Assembly (NCBI GenBank): GCA_005239845.1
Contig: SBBD01000173.1
Location: 1-23,025, forward strand
DNA: 23,025 nucleotides
DNA from: an archaeon
GTDB taxonomy: Archaea > Micrarchaeota > Micrarchaeia > Norongarragalinales > SBBD01
Direction: 5' to 3'
Under the pieces are notes generated by a model that saw only the letters and a list, made by a program, of their open reading frames with translations, had not been told where the DNA came from and made no database searches. The stretch's first letter is position 1. Every line of letters starts with the position of its first letter. The translations under genes and the position numbers were made by a program. This document shows, piece after piece, positions 1 through 8,267 of the stretch.

Positions 1-100
1 AGAAAAGGGGGCGCATGGTTGCTTCGTAGTGTTGTTGCCGGCAAAAGCCTCTTATGGCTATTTGTTGGGGCGGTTTAAGCCTGAAGCCGCCTTCCTATTT
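1..100. other. Gene-free left edge
   Basis: No convincing gene lies in the first 100 bases. They form the 3' flank of the minus-strand antiporter gene. The short plus-strand reading frame that runs from here into the antiporter gene looks like a shadow: it has no ribosome site and a low-complexity translation. I see no terminator that I would defend. Confidence 0.5.
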
Positions 101-2374
101 TCAGGAACGCGTTTTCTGCTTCTTAGGGGGTTTGCCTTTTCTCTTACCAGGAATCGGTTTCTGGAGGGGCGTTTGAAGGCTGCTCGGAGGCGCTTCCATT
201 TTTTCTTGACGTGTTCCAGCGCCCTTGGCTCGCCTTAAGTCCCTCTCGATGAGCTTGCGTGCGGCCTCCTCGACGTTTCTCGCGTCCGGCGTCTCGAACA
301 CGTGAGGCTTCAAGTGCGTCCGCAAGTACTGTTCGAACGCCGCTTTCGTGCGGACGTCGTGAATGCCCTTGTGGAATTCCTCGTTCTTCTGCAGGCTCTG
401 CTTCACGAGGCCGCGCAGCCTCGGCACCTCGTACAAGCGACTGAAATCGAAGAGGTTGACGAGCGCCTGCGTTTCCTTGCGCTTGAACTGCACGAGGTGC
501 GTTTTCGCCTCGCTTAACTGCTCGGCCTGCAACGCGTCCACGATCTTTTCCTTCGCGGCCAGCCGCGCGGAATGCAGCTTCTGGAAGTACTGCGCGTGCT
601 CCGAAAATTCGCGGGAGAGCTCGGCCAGCTTCCGCGCTTTCTTCGGCAATTCTTCGGCGAGGAGCGACTCCATGAGCTCGTACTGTTCGATGAGGCCGTA
701 GAAGCTTTTGCTCACGTACATCAAAGCCAGCAGCGTGTACGCCCCCGGAATGAGGAGGACGAGGAAGTTGTCAGGGGCCCATGAGTAAAGCAAGGCGATG
801 GCGGCCACGCCCGTGAGCGTGAGCGCGATACCCGCCACGAGGTCGGCCACGTGCAGCCCCAACTCCTGCGCGTTCTCTTCTTTGGGGCTGAAGGCGTGCC
901 GCACGAGCCCTTGCGTGACGCTATTGGCGAGAAACTTGAGTTCGGCGATGAACTTGTAAACCGGCCAGATGATCAGTGGCAGAACCAGCAACCCCAGCGA
1001 CGCGCCGGGAGGCAGGAAGCCGAGGAACGGCAAGGAAATTTCGGCTTGCGTGAGATAGCTCAAATACACGATGGCTACCGCAACCACCAAGTTCGTGAAC
1101 AGTCTTCCGAGGGAGCGCACGTACGCGTTCTGGAATGACGCGTCCAGCGCCAGCTTTTCGATGGCCTTCATTTCCTGTTGCACGATGCGGCTCTGGAGCT
1201 GCAGTTTCGATGGAAAGAGGCGTGCAAACCAAGCTACAATGGCGTTCCTGCGCTCGTAGAGCAAGGGCAATACGCTCGTCGTACAGATCGTGAGCAGGAT
1301 GGCGAGCGTCAAAATGTCCTTCCCGTGCGGCAGGAAGCTCTGGGCAGCGAGCGCGATGATGATGGCGAACTCGCCTGCCGGACTCAGGAGGATTCCTCCC
1401 ACGACGGCACGCTTCAGCTCGAGTCCGATGGCGGTGCCCATGAAGGCATGGGCGAACAGTTTGGCGAACACGTAGCCTGCCGCCAGCGCCGCCAGCAAGC
1501 CGTAGAGCAGGGGATCCTGCGGAAGCGTCGCCTGCGCGCCGAGGCTCACGAAGAAGAACAAGACGAAGAATTCGCGGAAGAGGCTCAGTTCCTTCTTGAT
1601 GCGGTCCCCGTACGGCGTCTCTGCGAGCGCAAAGCCAGCGAAATAGGCGCCCAGCGCCACAGGGATGCCGATGTACGTGTTCCCGAAGTAGGACACTACG
1701 AGGAACACGCCGAGGCCGTAGAGCCACATCATGTCCTCCCGGCCGAGGTTGCTCATGAAGTTCAGCACGTGCTTCGAGACCTTGCTGACCACAAAAAAGA
1801 GGGCGATGACGAAGAGCAGGGCGTTGATGACCAGCAGGTTGAACCCCGGCTGCTTGGTGAGCGCGCTCACGAGCGCAAGAACCAGCACGGCGAAGAAGTC
1901 TTCCAGGATCAGGACGGATACGGTCAGCCTTCCTTCCACGCCATCAATAATTCCCCTTTCAATCAGAAACTTGCCGGTAATGACGGTGCTCGTGGCGGTC
2001 AGCATGGCCCCGATGACGAGGGACTCGAGCGTGGAAAACCCGAAGGCTTTCGCCACCAGGAATCCGGCCATGAACGCCACCAGCATTTCCACGAAAGCAA
2101 GCACGGTGGCCACGGCGCCCGTTTCCTTGAAGCGCTTGAGGTTGAGTTCGAGCCCCAAGTAGAACAAGAGGAGCATGACGCCGATTTCGCCGAAGAGCGT
2201 CGTGATGCCTTGCTCTCCCCCGAGCAAGCCGGCGCCCAAGGGACCTAACAGCAATCCGGCCGCGATGTACCCTAAGGCGGAACTCTGCCCGATTCGTTGC
2301 AGCAAGACTCCGAAAATAAGGGAGGTGAGCACGACGATGCCGATTTCGACTACGGGAAAGGCGGGTGAAACCAT
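101..2374 (-). CDS. Kef/CPA2-type cation:proton antiporter with C-terminal coiled-coil tail
   Basis: A 757-residue membrane protein expected to exchange Na+ or K+ for H+ across the cytoplasmic membrane. Residues 1-380 form the Na+/H+ exchanger fold: a run of hydrophobic helices with the CPA2-like segments LGYIAAGLLLGPLG, TATSTVI and LGAYFAGFALAETPYGD, the last followed by FFVLFFFVSLGA as in KefB/KefC. It differs from the standard Kef layout in having no Rossmann TrkA-N/RCK nucleotide-binding domain. Instead, residues 420-590 carry about four more hydrophobic helices. These are followed by a charged, probably coiled-coil cytoplasmic region and a very basic tail (KPIPGKRKGKPPKKQKTRS). The ATG at 2374 is supported by a TATA box 24-26 nt upstream, implying a leaderless transcript. 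It is divergent from the DUF131 gene. The transported ion cannot be told from sequence; the family assignment is firm. Confidence 0.9.
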   Translation of the reverse strand: MVSPAFPVVEIGIVVLTSLIFGVLLQRIGQSSALGYIAAGLLLGPLGAGLLGGEQGITTLFGEIGVMLLLFYLGLELNLKRFKETGAVATVLAFVEMLVAFMAGFLVAKAFGFSTLESLVIGAMLTATSTVITGKFLIERGIIDGVEGRLTVSVLILEDFFAVLVLALVSALTKQPGFNLLVINALLFVIALFFVVSKVSKHVLNFMSNLGREDMMWLYGLGVFLVVSYFGNTYIGIPVALGAYFAGFALAETPYGDRIKKELSLFREFFVLFFFVSLGAQATLPQDPLLYGLLAALAAGYVFAKLFAHAFMGTAIGLELKRAVVGGILLSPAGEFAIIIALAAQSFLPHGKDILTLAILLTICTTSVLPLLYERRNAIVAWFARLFPSKLQLQSRIVQQEMKAIEKLALDASFQNAYVRSLGRLFTNLVVAVAIVYLSYLTQAEISLPFLGFLPPGASLGLLVLPLIIWPVYKFIAELKFLANSVTQGLVRHAFSPKEENAQELGLHVADLVAGIALTLTGVAAIALLYSWAPDNFLVLLIPGAYTLLALMYVSKSFYGLIEQYELMESLLAEELPKKARKLAELSREFSEHAQYFQKLHSARLAAKEKIVDALQAEQLSEAKTHLVQFKRKETQALVNLFDFSRLYEVPRLRGLVKQSLQKNEEFHKGIHDVRTKAAFEQYLRTHLKPHVFETPDARNVEEAARKLIERDLRRAKGAGTRQEKMEAPPSSLQTPLQKPIPGKRKGKPPKKQKTRS

Positions 2375-2392
2375 GAATACTTTACGTCAACC

Positions 2393-2404
2393 CAATAAAA
2401 AGTC
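2393..2404 (-). promoter_or_regulatory. TATA box of the antiporter gene
   Basis: Read on the minus strand this is GACTTTTTATTG. Its centre lies about 25 nt before the ATG at 2374. That is the usual TATA-to-start-site distance in archaea, so transcription probably begins at or next to the ATG (leaderless mRNA). The assignment rests on spacing and base composition only. Confidence 0.5.
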
Positions 2405-2444
2405 TTAGCTTGCCGGCCTCCATTTGTTTTGGCGGTTGAGCAAC

Positions 2445-2456
2445 GCTTTTTATTTG
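2445..2456 (+). promoter_or_regulatory. TATA box of the DUF131 gene
   Basis: GCTTTTTATTTG lies about 28 nt before the ATG at 2479, and no ribosome site is visible between them. This fits a leaderless transcript. It sits about 45 bp from the oppositely oriented TATA box of the antiporter gene, forming a compact divergent promoter. Confidence 0.5.
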
Positions 2457-2478
2457 CGCCTCCGCCTATTCTTTTGCT

Positions 2479-2721
2479 ATGGCCATCGACACGCAAGGCT
2501 TGGTTTGGCTGGGGGTCGCCCTCCTCTTCACCGGCGTCTTCCTCCTCGCGCTCTCCCTTTTCTTCCACAACAAGAACCATTCCGCGCCTGGCGTGCTCCT
2601 CTTGGGGCCCTTGCCGGTCTCGTTTGCGCCCTTCAAAAACCAGGAAGCCGTGCACAAGATGTGGCTGGCGGGCTTAGGGCTCCTCCTCATCTACGCCGTC
2701 TGGCTGTTTGCCAGAAAGTGA
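2479..2721 (+). CDS. DUF131 (TIGR00304-like) small membrane protein
   Basis: An 80-residue archaeal membrane protein of unknown function. It has two hydrophobic helices (about residues 7-28 and 62-78). Between them is the family hallmark, a GPLPVSF segment following GVLLLG; family members have G-x-h-h-h-GP-h-P-h-h-F. The length matches the family. The ATG at 2479 is set by a TATA box about 28 nt upstream. It ends 112 nt before pyrD, so co-transcription is possible but unproven. No function should be inferred beyond membrane location. Confidence 0.8.
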   Translation: MAIDTQGLVWLGVALLFTGVFLLALSLFFHNKNHSAPGVLLLGPLPVSFAPFKNQEAVHKMWLAGLGLLLIYAVWLFARK

Positions 2722-2833
2722 ATGCCATGCGAAACGGTAGCATCCGCACGACAAGAAACAACGCCGTTGCCGGAATCGAGATGCCGCTCTCGTGCGGGGG
2801 CTTTCGCTGTTCGGGAAAGTCAGGTGGGGTGCG

Positions 2834-3754
2834 ATGCTAGTGACGTCGCTGCTGAACCGCAAGCTCGCGAACCCTGCCGTGCTAGCGTCTGGCATCCTGG
2901 GAACGGCGGCCCTCCTGCTGAAATACGTAGAGGAATGCGGGGCAGGGGCGTTGACCACGAAGTCCTGCAATTTACGGGGAAGGGAGGGCTTCCAGAACCC
3001 CACCGTCGTTTCCACGGAACACTTCATGCTGAATGCGGTCGGCCTCTCCAACCCCGGCGTCGAGGAAGAACAGGAAACCGTCCGCGCGCTCAAGAAAAAA
3101 ACGAAAGCGCCCATTATTGGAAGCGTGTTCGAAAGCGCTCCGGAAACGTTTGCTGAAGTCACCTCCAAGCTCGCGGAGGCCAAGCCCGACTTCATTGAAT
3201 TGGACCTTTCCTGCCCGCACCTTTCCAAAGAAAAAGGGTTTGCGGGCTATGGGGACTTTTCTTCCAACCCGAAGGCGGCGGCAGAGGTCGTGGAAAAAGT
3301 GAAGGAAGCCTGCAAGCTCCCCGTCTTCGCGAAACTTTCCCCGAATTGCGCGAGCATTGCGGAAGTAGCCCAGGCGTGCGAGGGAGCCGGCGCGGACGGG
3401 ATTACCGCCATCAACACGGCGAAAGGCATGGCCATCAACGCGGAACTCAAAAGCCCCGTTCTCTCCAACAAGTCCGGCGGCATGTCGGGACCCGCGCTCA
3501 AACCCATTGCCGTGAAGTGCGTGTATGATGTGTATGGGGCTGTTGAAATTCCCATCATCGGCACGGGCGGCGTGTTGAACGGTAAGGACGCCATCGAAAT
3601 GATGATGGCGGGGGCTAGCGCCGTAGGCATCGGAAGCGCCGTGTATTGGAGGGGCTTCCGCGTCTTTTCTTTAATCAGCGAGGAAATGCGGGCGTGGATG
3701 AAAGAAAACGGCTATACGTCTACCAAACAACTCGTGGGTGCTGCGCATGAATGA
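2834..3754 (+). CDS. pyrD: Dihydroorotate dehydrogenase, class 1B catalytic subunit
   Basis: A flavoprotein that oxidises dihydroorotate to orotate, the fourth step of pyrimidine synthesis, in the cytosol as a complex with PyrK. The 306-residue TIM barrel begins with the class 1 segment MLVTSLLNRKLANPAVLASG. It contains LSCPH with Cys127 as the expected catalytic base (class 1 enzymes use Cys, class 2 Ser), KLSPN at 167-171, SGGMSG at 214-219, and the FMN-phosphate motif GTGG at 243-246. I chose the ATG at 2834 because it gives the normal N terminus and has AGGTGG 7-12 nt ahead of it. An upstream in-frame start at 2792 would add 14 non-homologous residues. The stop overlaps the start of pyrK, indicating translational coupling. 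Confidence 0.95.
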   Translation: MLVTSLLNRKLANPAVLASGILGTAALLLKYVEECGAGALTTKSCNLRGREGFQNPTVVSTEHFMLNAVGLSNPGVEEEQETVRALKKKTKAPIIGSVFESAPETFAEVTSKLAEAKPDFIELDLSCPHLSKEKGFAGYGDFSSNPKAAAEVVEKVKEACKLPVFAKLSPNCASIAEVAQACEGAGADGITAINTAKGMAINAELKSPVLSNKSGGMSGPALKPIAVKCVYDVYGAVEIPIIGTGGVLNGKDAIEMMMAGASAVGIGSAVYWRGFRVFSLISEEMRAWMKENGYTSTKQLVGAAHE

Positions 3755-4565
3755 TTCTTTTCCTAAGCCCGTTTTGGGTTCCTTGTACGACGTGCCGGAA
3801 ACCTTCACCGTGACAAAAACGCGGCAGGAAAACTACCGCATCAAGACCGTCTTCTTCGACAAAGCCCTTCCTTGCAGCCCCGGCCAGTTCGTCATGCTCT
3901 GGATCCCCGGAGTCAACGAACGGCCCTTGAGCGCGTACCGCTCGGATCCGTTGGCCATCACCATCGCCAACGTGGGCAAGTTTTCTGGACGCGTGTACGT
4001 CCTCAACCCCGGCGACCGGGTTGGAATACGCGGTCCCTACGGCAACCGCTTCGAATTGCATGGAAAAAACGTGTTGCTGGTGGGCGGAGGCTATGGCTTG
4101 GTGCCCTTGAGCTTTTTGGCGGAAGAAGCGAAAAAAAGGGGAGTGAAGGCCACCGTCGTGATCGGAGCAAGGAATGGAAAGGACGTAATTCTGGAGAAAG
4201 ATTTTGAGATCGCGGGTTGCCGTACGTTCATTTGCACGGAGGATGGAAGCAGGGGCTTGAGAGCGCGTTCTCCCGATGTCGCGGCGGCTTTGCTGGCTAA
4301 AGAAAAGTTTTCCGCTATTTATGGCTGCGGACCCGAGAAGATGGAGGAAGCGCTCGTTCAAACGGCGAGAAAACACCGCACGCCTTGCTTCGTGAGCGTG
4401 GAACGCCACATGAAGTGCGCTTTCGGCATCTGCGGCGCGTGCGCGTGCGGCGACCGGCTGGCCTGCGCTCACGGCCCCGTCTTTTCCGCGGAAGAGCTCG
4501 AAGGCAATCCGGACTTCGGGAAAACGTTTCTGGACTGGGGAGGAAAAAGGCAATCCTACGAATAA
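3747..4565 (+). CDS. pyrK: Dihydroorotate dehydrogenase electron-transfer subunit
   Basis: The FAD/[2Fe-2S] subunit that passes electrons from the FMN of PyrD to NAD+. Of 272 residues, 1-100 form the FAD-binding barrel, with RPLS at 59-62 and GPYG at 97-100. Residues 110-200 form the NAD-binding half (GGGYGLVPL at 113-121, GCGPEKM at 193-199). The C-terminal cluster loop has Cys224, Cys229, Cys232 and Cys240 in the C-x4-C-x2-C-xn-C spacing of PyrK; an extra Cys234 is present. The ATG at 3747 overlaps the pyrD stop (ATGAATGA). A GTG at 3738 is possible and would add three residues. Pairing with PyrD confirms a class 1B enzyme. Confidence 0.95.
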   Translation: MNDSFPKPVLGSLYDVPETFTVTKTRQENYRIKTVFFDKALPCSPGQFVMLWIPGVNERPLSAYRSDPLAITIANVGKFSGRVYVLNPGDRVGIRGPYGNRFELHGKNVLLVGGGYGLVPLSFLAEEAKKRGVKATVVIGARNGKDVILEKDFEIAGCRTFICTEDGSRGLRARSPDVAAALLAKEKFSAIYGCGPEKMEEALVQTARKHRTPCFVSVERHMKCAFGICGACACGDRLACAHGPVFSAEELEGNPDFGKTFLDWGGKRQSYE

Positions 4566-4617
4566 AGGCAATATTATTATGGGCGCCTTCCGTAGTCTGT
4601 CCGTATAGGTTTTCTGC

Positions 4618-5928
4618 ATGATTATCCGCGGGGGCAGCGTCGTCACGGAAAAGGAAGTCTTGACGGCGGACGTGCAAGTCAAAGAAGAAAAAATTGTTAA
4701 GATAGCCCATTCCATACGCCCCCATTCCGGAGAAAACGTCATTGACGCACTCGGCCTTTTCCTTCTTCCAGGAATGGCGGACGCGCACGTGCACTTCAGG
4801 GACTTCAAGGACGTCTTCAAGGAAGACTGGCTCTCCGGCACTTCCGCCGCACTAGCGGGAGGTGTCACTTCCGTAATCGAGATGCCCAACAGCTCGCTGC
4901 CCACAATCTCCAGGGAAGCCCTGGAAGCCAAGCGAATGGTGGCGGCAAAAAAAGCGTTGTGCGACTATGCCTTTTTCTTCGGGGCAACGGAACAAAACCA
5001 CGAGGAAGTGCAGAGGGTGCAGCACGAAAAGGACGTGGCCGGCCTCAAAGTCTATATGGGGCCTTCCACGGGCCCCTTGCACGTGCAGGATTTCGGCGCC
5101 TTATACCGGCATTTTGCTGCTTTCAAAAAACCATCGGTCGTGCACGCCGAGGACGGCGACTGCTTGAGCTATTTCTCGCCATCCCTGCCTCAAACCATCG
5201 AAAACCATTCCCGTTTGAGGAACCCCTTGTGCGCGGAACTCGCCATTTCCAAGGCCTTGCTTGTTGCTGCGCGAACAAAAACCCGTCTTCACTTCGCCCA
5301 TGTTTCCTCTCCCGAAGAAGTAGCCTTAGTGGCGCAGGCCAAAAGAGAGGGCCTTCCCGTTACGTGCGAAGTCTCCCCGCACCATTTGTTCTTGGACGAA
5401 ACCCACCTGAAAACACTGGGAAACAAGGCGAAAGTGAATCCTCCTCTTCGCTCGAAAAGACAGCGCCTCGCGCTATGGGAAGAGCTCAAAAAGGGGCGCA
5501 TTGACTGCCTGGCCACGGACCACGCTCCCCATTTGTCTGAAGAGAAGGCATTGGATTACGCGGACGCGCCTTCCGGCATGCCGGGGCTCGACACGGCCTT
5601 GCCCCTGCTCCTCAACGCCGTAAATGAAAAGCAACTAGAGCTCGTGGATGTGGCCCGCCTCTACTCGTATTCCCCCGCAAAAATTTTCGGCTTGAAGAAA
5701 AAGGGGAAAATTGCGGTTGGAATGGACGCGGACCTGGTCTTGGTGAACTTGAAGAAGCCGCAAGAAATTTTGGACGGCAACCTGTTCACGAAATGCGGGT
5801 GGAGCGCGTTCGAGGGCTGGAAGCTGAAAGGACGAATCGAAAGCGTCTTCGTGCGAGGACAATTGGCGTTCGAGGAAGGGCATATCGTGGCCAGGCTTCC
5901 GTTCGGGAAGCCCCTATCGTTAGGCTGA
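4618..5928 (+). CDS. pyrC: Dihydroorotase, class I
   Basis: A zinc amidohydrolase that interconverts carbamoyl-aspartate and dihydroorotate, the step before PyrD/PyrK. All expected metal ligands are visible in the 436 residues: His57 and His59 in DAHVHFR, Lys144 in GLKVYMG (the carboxylated lysine), His176 in VVHAED, His228 in HFAHVS, and Asp301 in ATDHAPH. The C-terminal region (PAKIFGLKKKGKIAVGMDADLV) is the normal amidohydrolase ending. The gene follows pyrK after a 52-nt gap. That gap holds an AT-rich stretch (4569-4580) that could be a weak internal promoter, and no clear ribosome site. The gene could be confused with allantoinase or hydantoinase, but the pyrD-pyrK neighbourhood settles it. 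Confidence 0.93.
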   Translation: MIIRGGSVVTEKEVLTADVQVKEEKIVKIAHSIRPHSGENVIDALGLFLLPGMADAHVHFRDFKDVFKEDWLSGTSAALAGGVTSVIEMPNSSLPTISREALEAKRMVAAKKALCDYAFFFGATEQNHEEVQRVQHEKDVAGLKVYMGPSTGPLHVQDFGALYRHFAAFKKPSVVHAEDGDCLSYFSPSLPQTIENHSRLRNPLCAELAISKALLVAARTKTRLHFAHVSSPEEVALVAQAKREGLPVTCEVSPHHLFLDETHLKTLGNKAKVNPPLRSKRQRLALWEELKKGRIDCLATDHAPHLSEEKALDYADAPSGMPGLDTALPLLLNAVNEKQLELVDVARLYSYSPAKIFGLKKKGKIAVGMDADLVLVNLKKPQEILDGNLFTKCGWSAFEGWKLKGRIESVFVRGQLAFEEGHIVARLPFGKPLSLG

Positions 5929-5989
5929 CTCGCTTTGCTTGCCTTTCGAGAATGCCGCGTGCAGGTAATTTGTTGTAGGCGGTTTCCGG

Positions 5990-6041
5990 CTTTAAAAACA
6001 AACTTTTAATAAGCTGCAGGGGGCTTTCTTTGAGGAGGGGG
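5990..6041 (+). promoter_or_regulatory. pcn promoter and ribosome binding site
   Basis: CTTTAAAAAC (5990-5999) is a good archaeal TATA box, and a second AT-rich candidate, CTTTTAATAA, lies at 6004-6013. Transcription from the first would start near 6020. A strong purine ribosome site, GAGGAGGGGG (6032-6041), precedes the ATG at 6047 by 5 nt. So unlike several other genes here, pcn appears to have a real leader. Confidence 0.5.
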
Positions 6042-6046
6042 ACAGG

Positions 6047-6838
6047 ATGGAACTTACTTTCAAGGACGCCAAGTTTTTCAAGCAGTGCGTGGACGCCGTC
6101 GTGAACCTCGTGGACGAGGGGAGCTTCGAGGTGAGCAGCGAAGGGCTGCATTTGCGGTCGCTGGATGCCTCGCAGATCGCGCTCGTCGACTTCAAGCTCC
6201 CCAAGACGGCCGCCTTCTCTTCCTTTGAAGTCGAAGGCCTGCGCACCGTCTCCCTCAATTTAGTGGACCTCTCCAAAATCCTTGCCCGCTCTCGTCCCGG
6301 GGAAAAACTGGCGATGCGTCTTGAGGATGAGGAGCGCAACAAGCTGCACCTGGAATTCGTTTCGGAAAGCAAGCGCTCCTTCAAGCTCCCGCTCTTGGAC
6401 TTGCGGAGCGCCGCCATGCCCCGCGAGCCCAAAGTGCAATTTGGAGCTTCCGTGAAAATGAAGGCGGGAGTGTTCCAGGACATGCTGAAGGACGCGTTCC
6501 TCGTCTCCTCGCACGTGCAGCTCCAGGCGAAAGAGGACGGTTTCGTGCTGGAAGCCCACGGGGACGCCGGCGACTTGAAGATCGAGTCTTCCCCAAAACA
6601 CTCGAAGGACCTAGACATCGCGTTGAAGGCCATCCAGGACCCGAAGACGGGGAAGGAACTTCCTGCAGGGCCGCAGCAGGCCATGTACCCTTCGGAGTAC
6701 TTGGACAAGATGTGCCGCGCCGCCCCTTCCACGGAACCGCTCTCCCTCGAATTTACTTCCAGCAATCCCGTCCGGTTGAGCTACAAAATCGGCGACGCCC
6801 ACTTCACGTACTTCCTCGCGCCGAGAGTAGAAAGCTGA
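6047..6838 (+). CDS. pcn: DNA polymerase sliding clamp (PCNA)
   Basis: The homotrimeric ring that tethers DNA polymerase, FEN1, ligase and other replication proteins to DNA. The 263-residue protein shows the clamp hallmarks. These are the N-terminal FKDAKFFKQCVDAV helix, GLHLRSLDASQIALVDF (the family's h-x-h-x-A-h-D-x-x-x-h-x-h), and the ending VRLSYKIGDAHFTYFLAPRVES, which matches the conserved Y-x-L-A-P-R-h-E tail. It is slightly longer than the usual 245-250 residues, with the extra length in the second half. The start is fixed by the ribosome site at 6032-6041. It is followed after 9 nt by the B3/B4 gene, so the two are probably one transcript. Confidence 0.95.
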   Translation: MELTFKDAKFFKQCVDAVVNLVDEGSFEVSSEGLHLRSLDASQIALVDFKLPKTAAFSSFEVEGLRTVSLNLVDLSKILARSRPGEKLAMRLEDEERNKLHLEFVSESKRSFKLPLLDLRSAAMPREPKVQFGASVKMKAGVFQDMLKDAFLVSSHVQLQAKEDGFVLEAHGDAGDLKIESSPKHSKDLDIALKAIQDPKTGKELPAGPQQAMYPSEYLDKMCRAAPSTEPLSLEFTSSNPVRLSYKIGDAHFTYFLAPRVES

Positions 6839-6847
6839 TAGGAAAGC

Positions 6848-7531
6848 ATGGTTTCCTTTTCCGTTGCCCCCGAAGTAAAACAACGGTTTCCTGCCGCCCA
6901 CGTCGCCTTTATCCAAGGCATGTGCCACTCGAACGCCCTCGTGGACGAAGCCGCATTCCAAGCTGCTCTTTCCGAAGCGGTTGCAAAAACCAAGACCATC
7001 CCCGTTCTAGCGGAGCATCCTCCCCTTGCCGCTTGGAGGAAGATGTACCGGGCTTTCGGCGAAGACCCCACGAAAAGAAAACCCTCTGCGGAGGCGCTGG
7101 TCAAGCGCATGCGGAACGGCGAATCCTTTCCCCGTGTGAATGCCATCGTGGATTGCTACAACTTGGTGTCCCTCAAGCACTTGGTCCCCATCGGAGGCCA
7201 AGATGCTGAACGAGTAAGCGGCGCCGTCCTCCTCCGCTTTGCCAAGGAAGGCGAGCCCTTCGTTCCTCTAGGCGCCCAAGAAACCCAGACCACGAACGCG
7301 GGCGAAGTCGTGTACGCTGATGCCGAGAAAATCTTGTGCCGGAAGTGGAACTACCGGGACTGCGAGCAAGCCAAGATTGCGGAACACACGCGGCAATTCG
7401 TTCTTTTTGTAGACGGAGCGGAAGGCATCGCTAAAGAAGACGTCGAAGCGACGGCAAAAGATTTGTGCGAAACCCTCTCCCGTTTTCTGGACGACGGCCA
7501 AGCGTCTTACCGCATGGTTCCCTTTACCTAA
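6848..7531 (+). CDS. Stand-alone B3/B4 (PheT editing-like) domain protein
   Basis: A 227-residue cytosolic protein made of the B3/B4 fold found in the beta subunit of phenylalanyl-tRNA synthetase, where it edits mis-charged Tyr-tRNA(Phe). The diagnostic stretch is VNAIVDCYNLVSLKHLVPIG, followed by GQDAERVSG and the later RKWNYRDCEQAKI. Solo members (COG3382-like) are widespread in archaea and bacteria. Some may edit mischarged tRNA in trans, but for this protein that is inference. It starts 9 nt after pcn with a weak TAGGAAAG ribosome site. It ends 4 nt before the convergent lplA stop, leaving no room for a separate terminator. Confidence 0.85.
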   Translation: MVSFSVAPEVKQRFPAAHVAFIQGMCHSNALVDEAAFQAALSEAVAKTKTIPVLAEHPPLAAWRKMYRAFGEDPTKRKPSAEALVKRMRNGESFPRVNAIVDCYNLVSLKHLVPIGGQDAERVSGAVLLRFAKEGEPFVPLGAQETQTTNAGEVVYADAEKILCRKWNYRDCEQAKIAEHTRQFVLFVDGAEGIAKEDVEATAKDLCETLSRFLDDGQASYRMVPFT

Positions 7532-7535
7532 AAAA

Positions 7536-8258
7536 TCAGCGCAGGAAGTTCCATTCCTTGCTCGCGTATTTTTCTTTCGCGAGCTTTTCCGCCATTTCCT
7601 TTTCCGCTCCCGAAACCGCGCTTTCCCGCAGCGAATCCCCCAGCGCTTCCTGAAACCCCGACTTCAATGCGGTGGCCACTTCTTCAAAACTACGGTTGAC
7701 GCTGGTGACTCTTTCTTTCACGTTCTGCACGAGCTTGTCCCGCATTTTCTCTGAAGGCACTTTCAGGAGCGAAAACATGCGGTCCACGTCCACTTGCAGC
7801 AAAAGGGTGCCGTGCTGGAGCAGGACGCCTCGCTTTCTCGTCTGCGCGTTCCCCGAAATCTTCTTGCCTCCCGCGATGATGTCGTTGATGGGCACGAACT
7901 GCGCCTGGATTCCCACCTTGGCCAGTCCCAAGACGATGCCGTTACAGATGAGCTTGTAGGAGTCGATGATTCCGGCAGGATATTCGCGGGAAATGTAGGA
8001 ATACGTCAGTTCCGCGTCATGGAACACGGCGCCGCCTCCTGTGACCCTTCTCACAACGTCCACGCCCTGCCTTTTGCATTCCGCGAGATCCACTTCGTCC
8101 TCCAGGCTTTGGAAGTAGCCGATGCTCACGGCTGGCGGCTTCCACGCGTAGAACCGCAGGATGGGTTCGCCGGGCCGCACGCTCTTCATGAGCGTCTCGT
8201 CCAGCCCCATGTTGAACGCAGCGGCATGCGCGCCCGTCTCCAGGAAACGAATGGTCAT
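7536..8258 (-). CDS. lplA: Lipoate-protein ligase, catalytic domain protein
   Basis: Activates lipoate with ATP and attaches it to the target lysine, here most likely of GcvH encoded upstream. The 240-residue protein has the biotin/lipoate ligase motifs RRVTGGGAVFHD (70-81) and the catalytic-lysine segment GGKKISGNAQ (130-139), plus LQHGTLLL. It lacks the C-terminal accessory domain of the E. coli enzyme, which is supplied by the neighbouring gene. This matches the bipartite archaeal ligase known from Thermoplasma. I prefer the ATG at 8258 because AGGTGG lies 5-10 nt before it. A GTG at 8267 is an alternative that would add three residues. Confidence 0.92.
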   Translation of the reverse strand: MTIRFLETGAHAAAFNMGLDETLMKSVRPGEPILRFYAWKPPAVSIGYFQSLEDEVDLAECKRQGVDVVRRVTGGGAVFHDAELTYSYISREYPAGIIDSYKLICNGIVLGLAKVGIQAQFVPINDIIAGGKKISGNAQTRKRGVLLQHGTLLLQVDVDRMFSLLKVPSEKMRDKLVQNVKERVTSVNRSFEEVATALKSGFQEALGDSLRESAVSGAEKEMAEKLAKEKYASKEWNFLR

Positions 8259-8267
8259 GTCATCCAC

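Noticed and set aside
1178..2248. A 356-codon open frame on the plus strand opposite the antiporter gene
   Set aside because: It is antisense to a clear exchanger domain, its translation is low-complexity (rich in Glu, Gln, His and Arg), and it has no promoter or ribosome site. The codon bias of the real gene explains it.
3720..4931. A 403-codon minus-strand frame opposite pyrK and the start of pyrC
   Set aside because: It spans two well-supported genes on the other strand, and its translation has no recognisable domain. Judged a codon-bias shadow.
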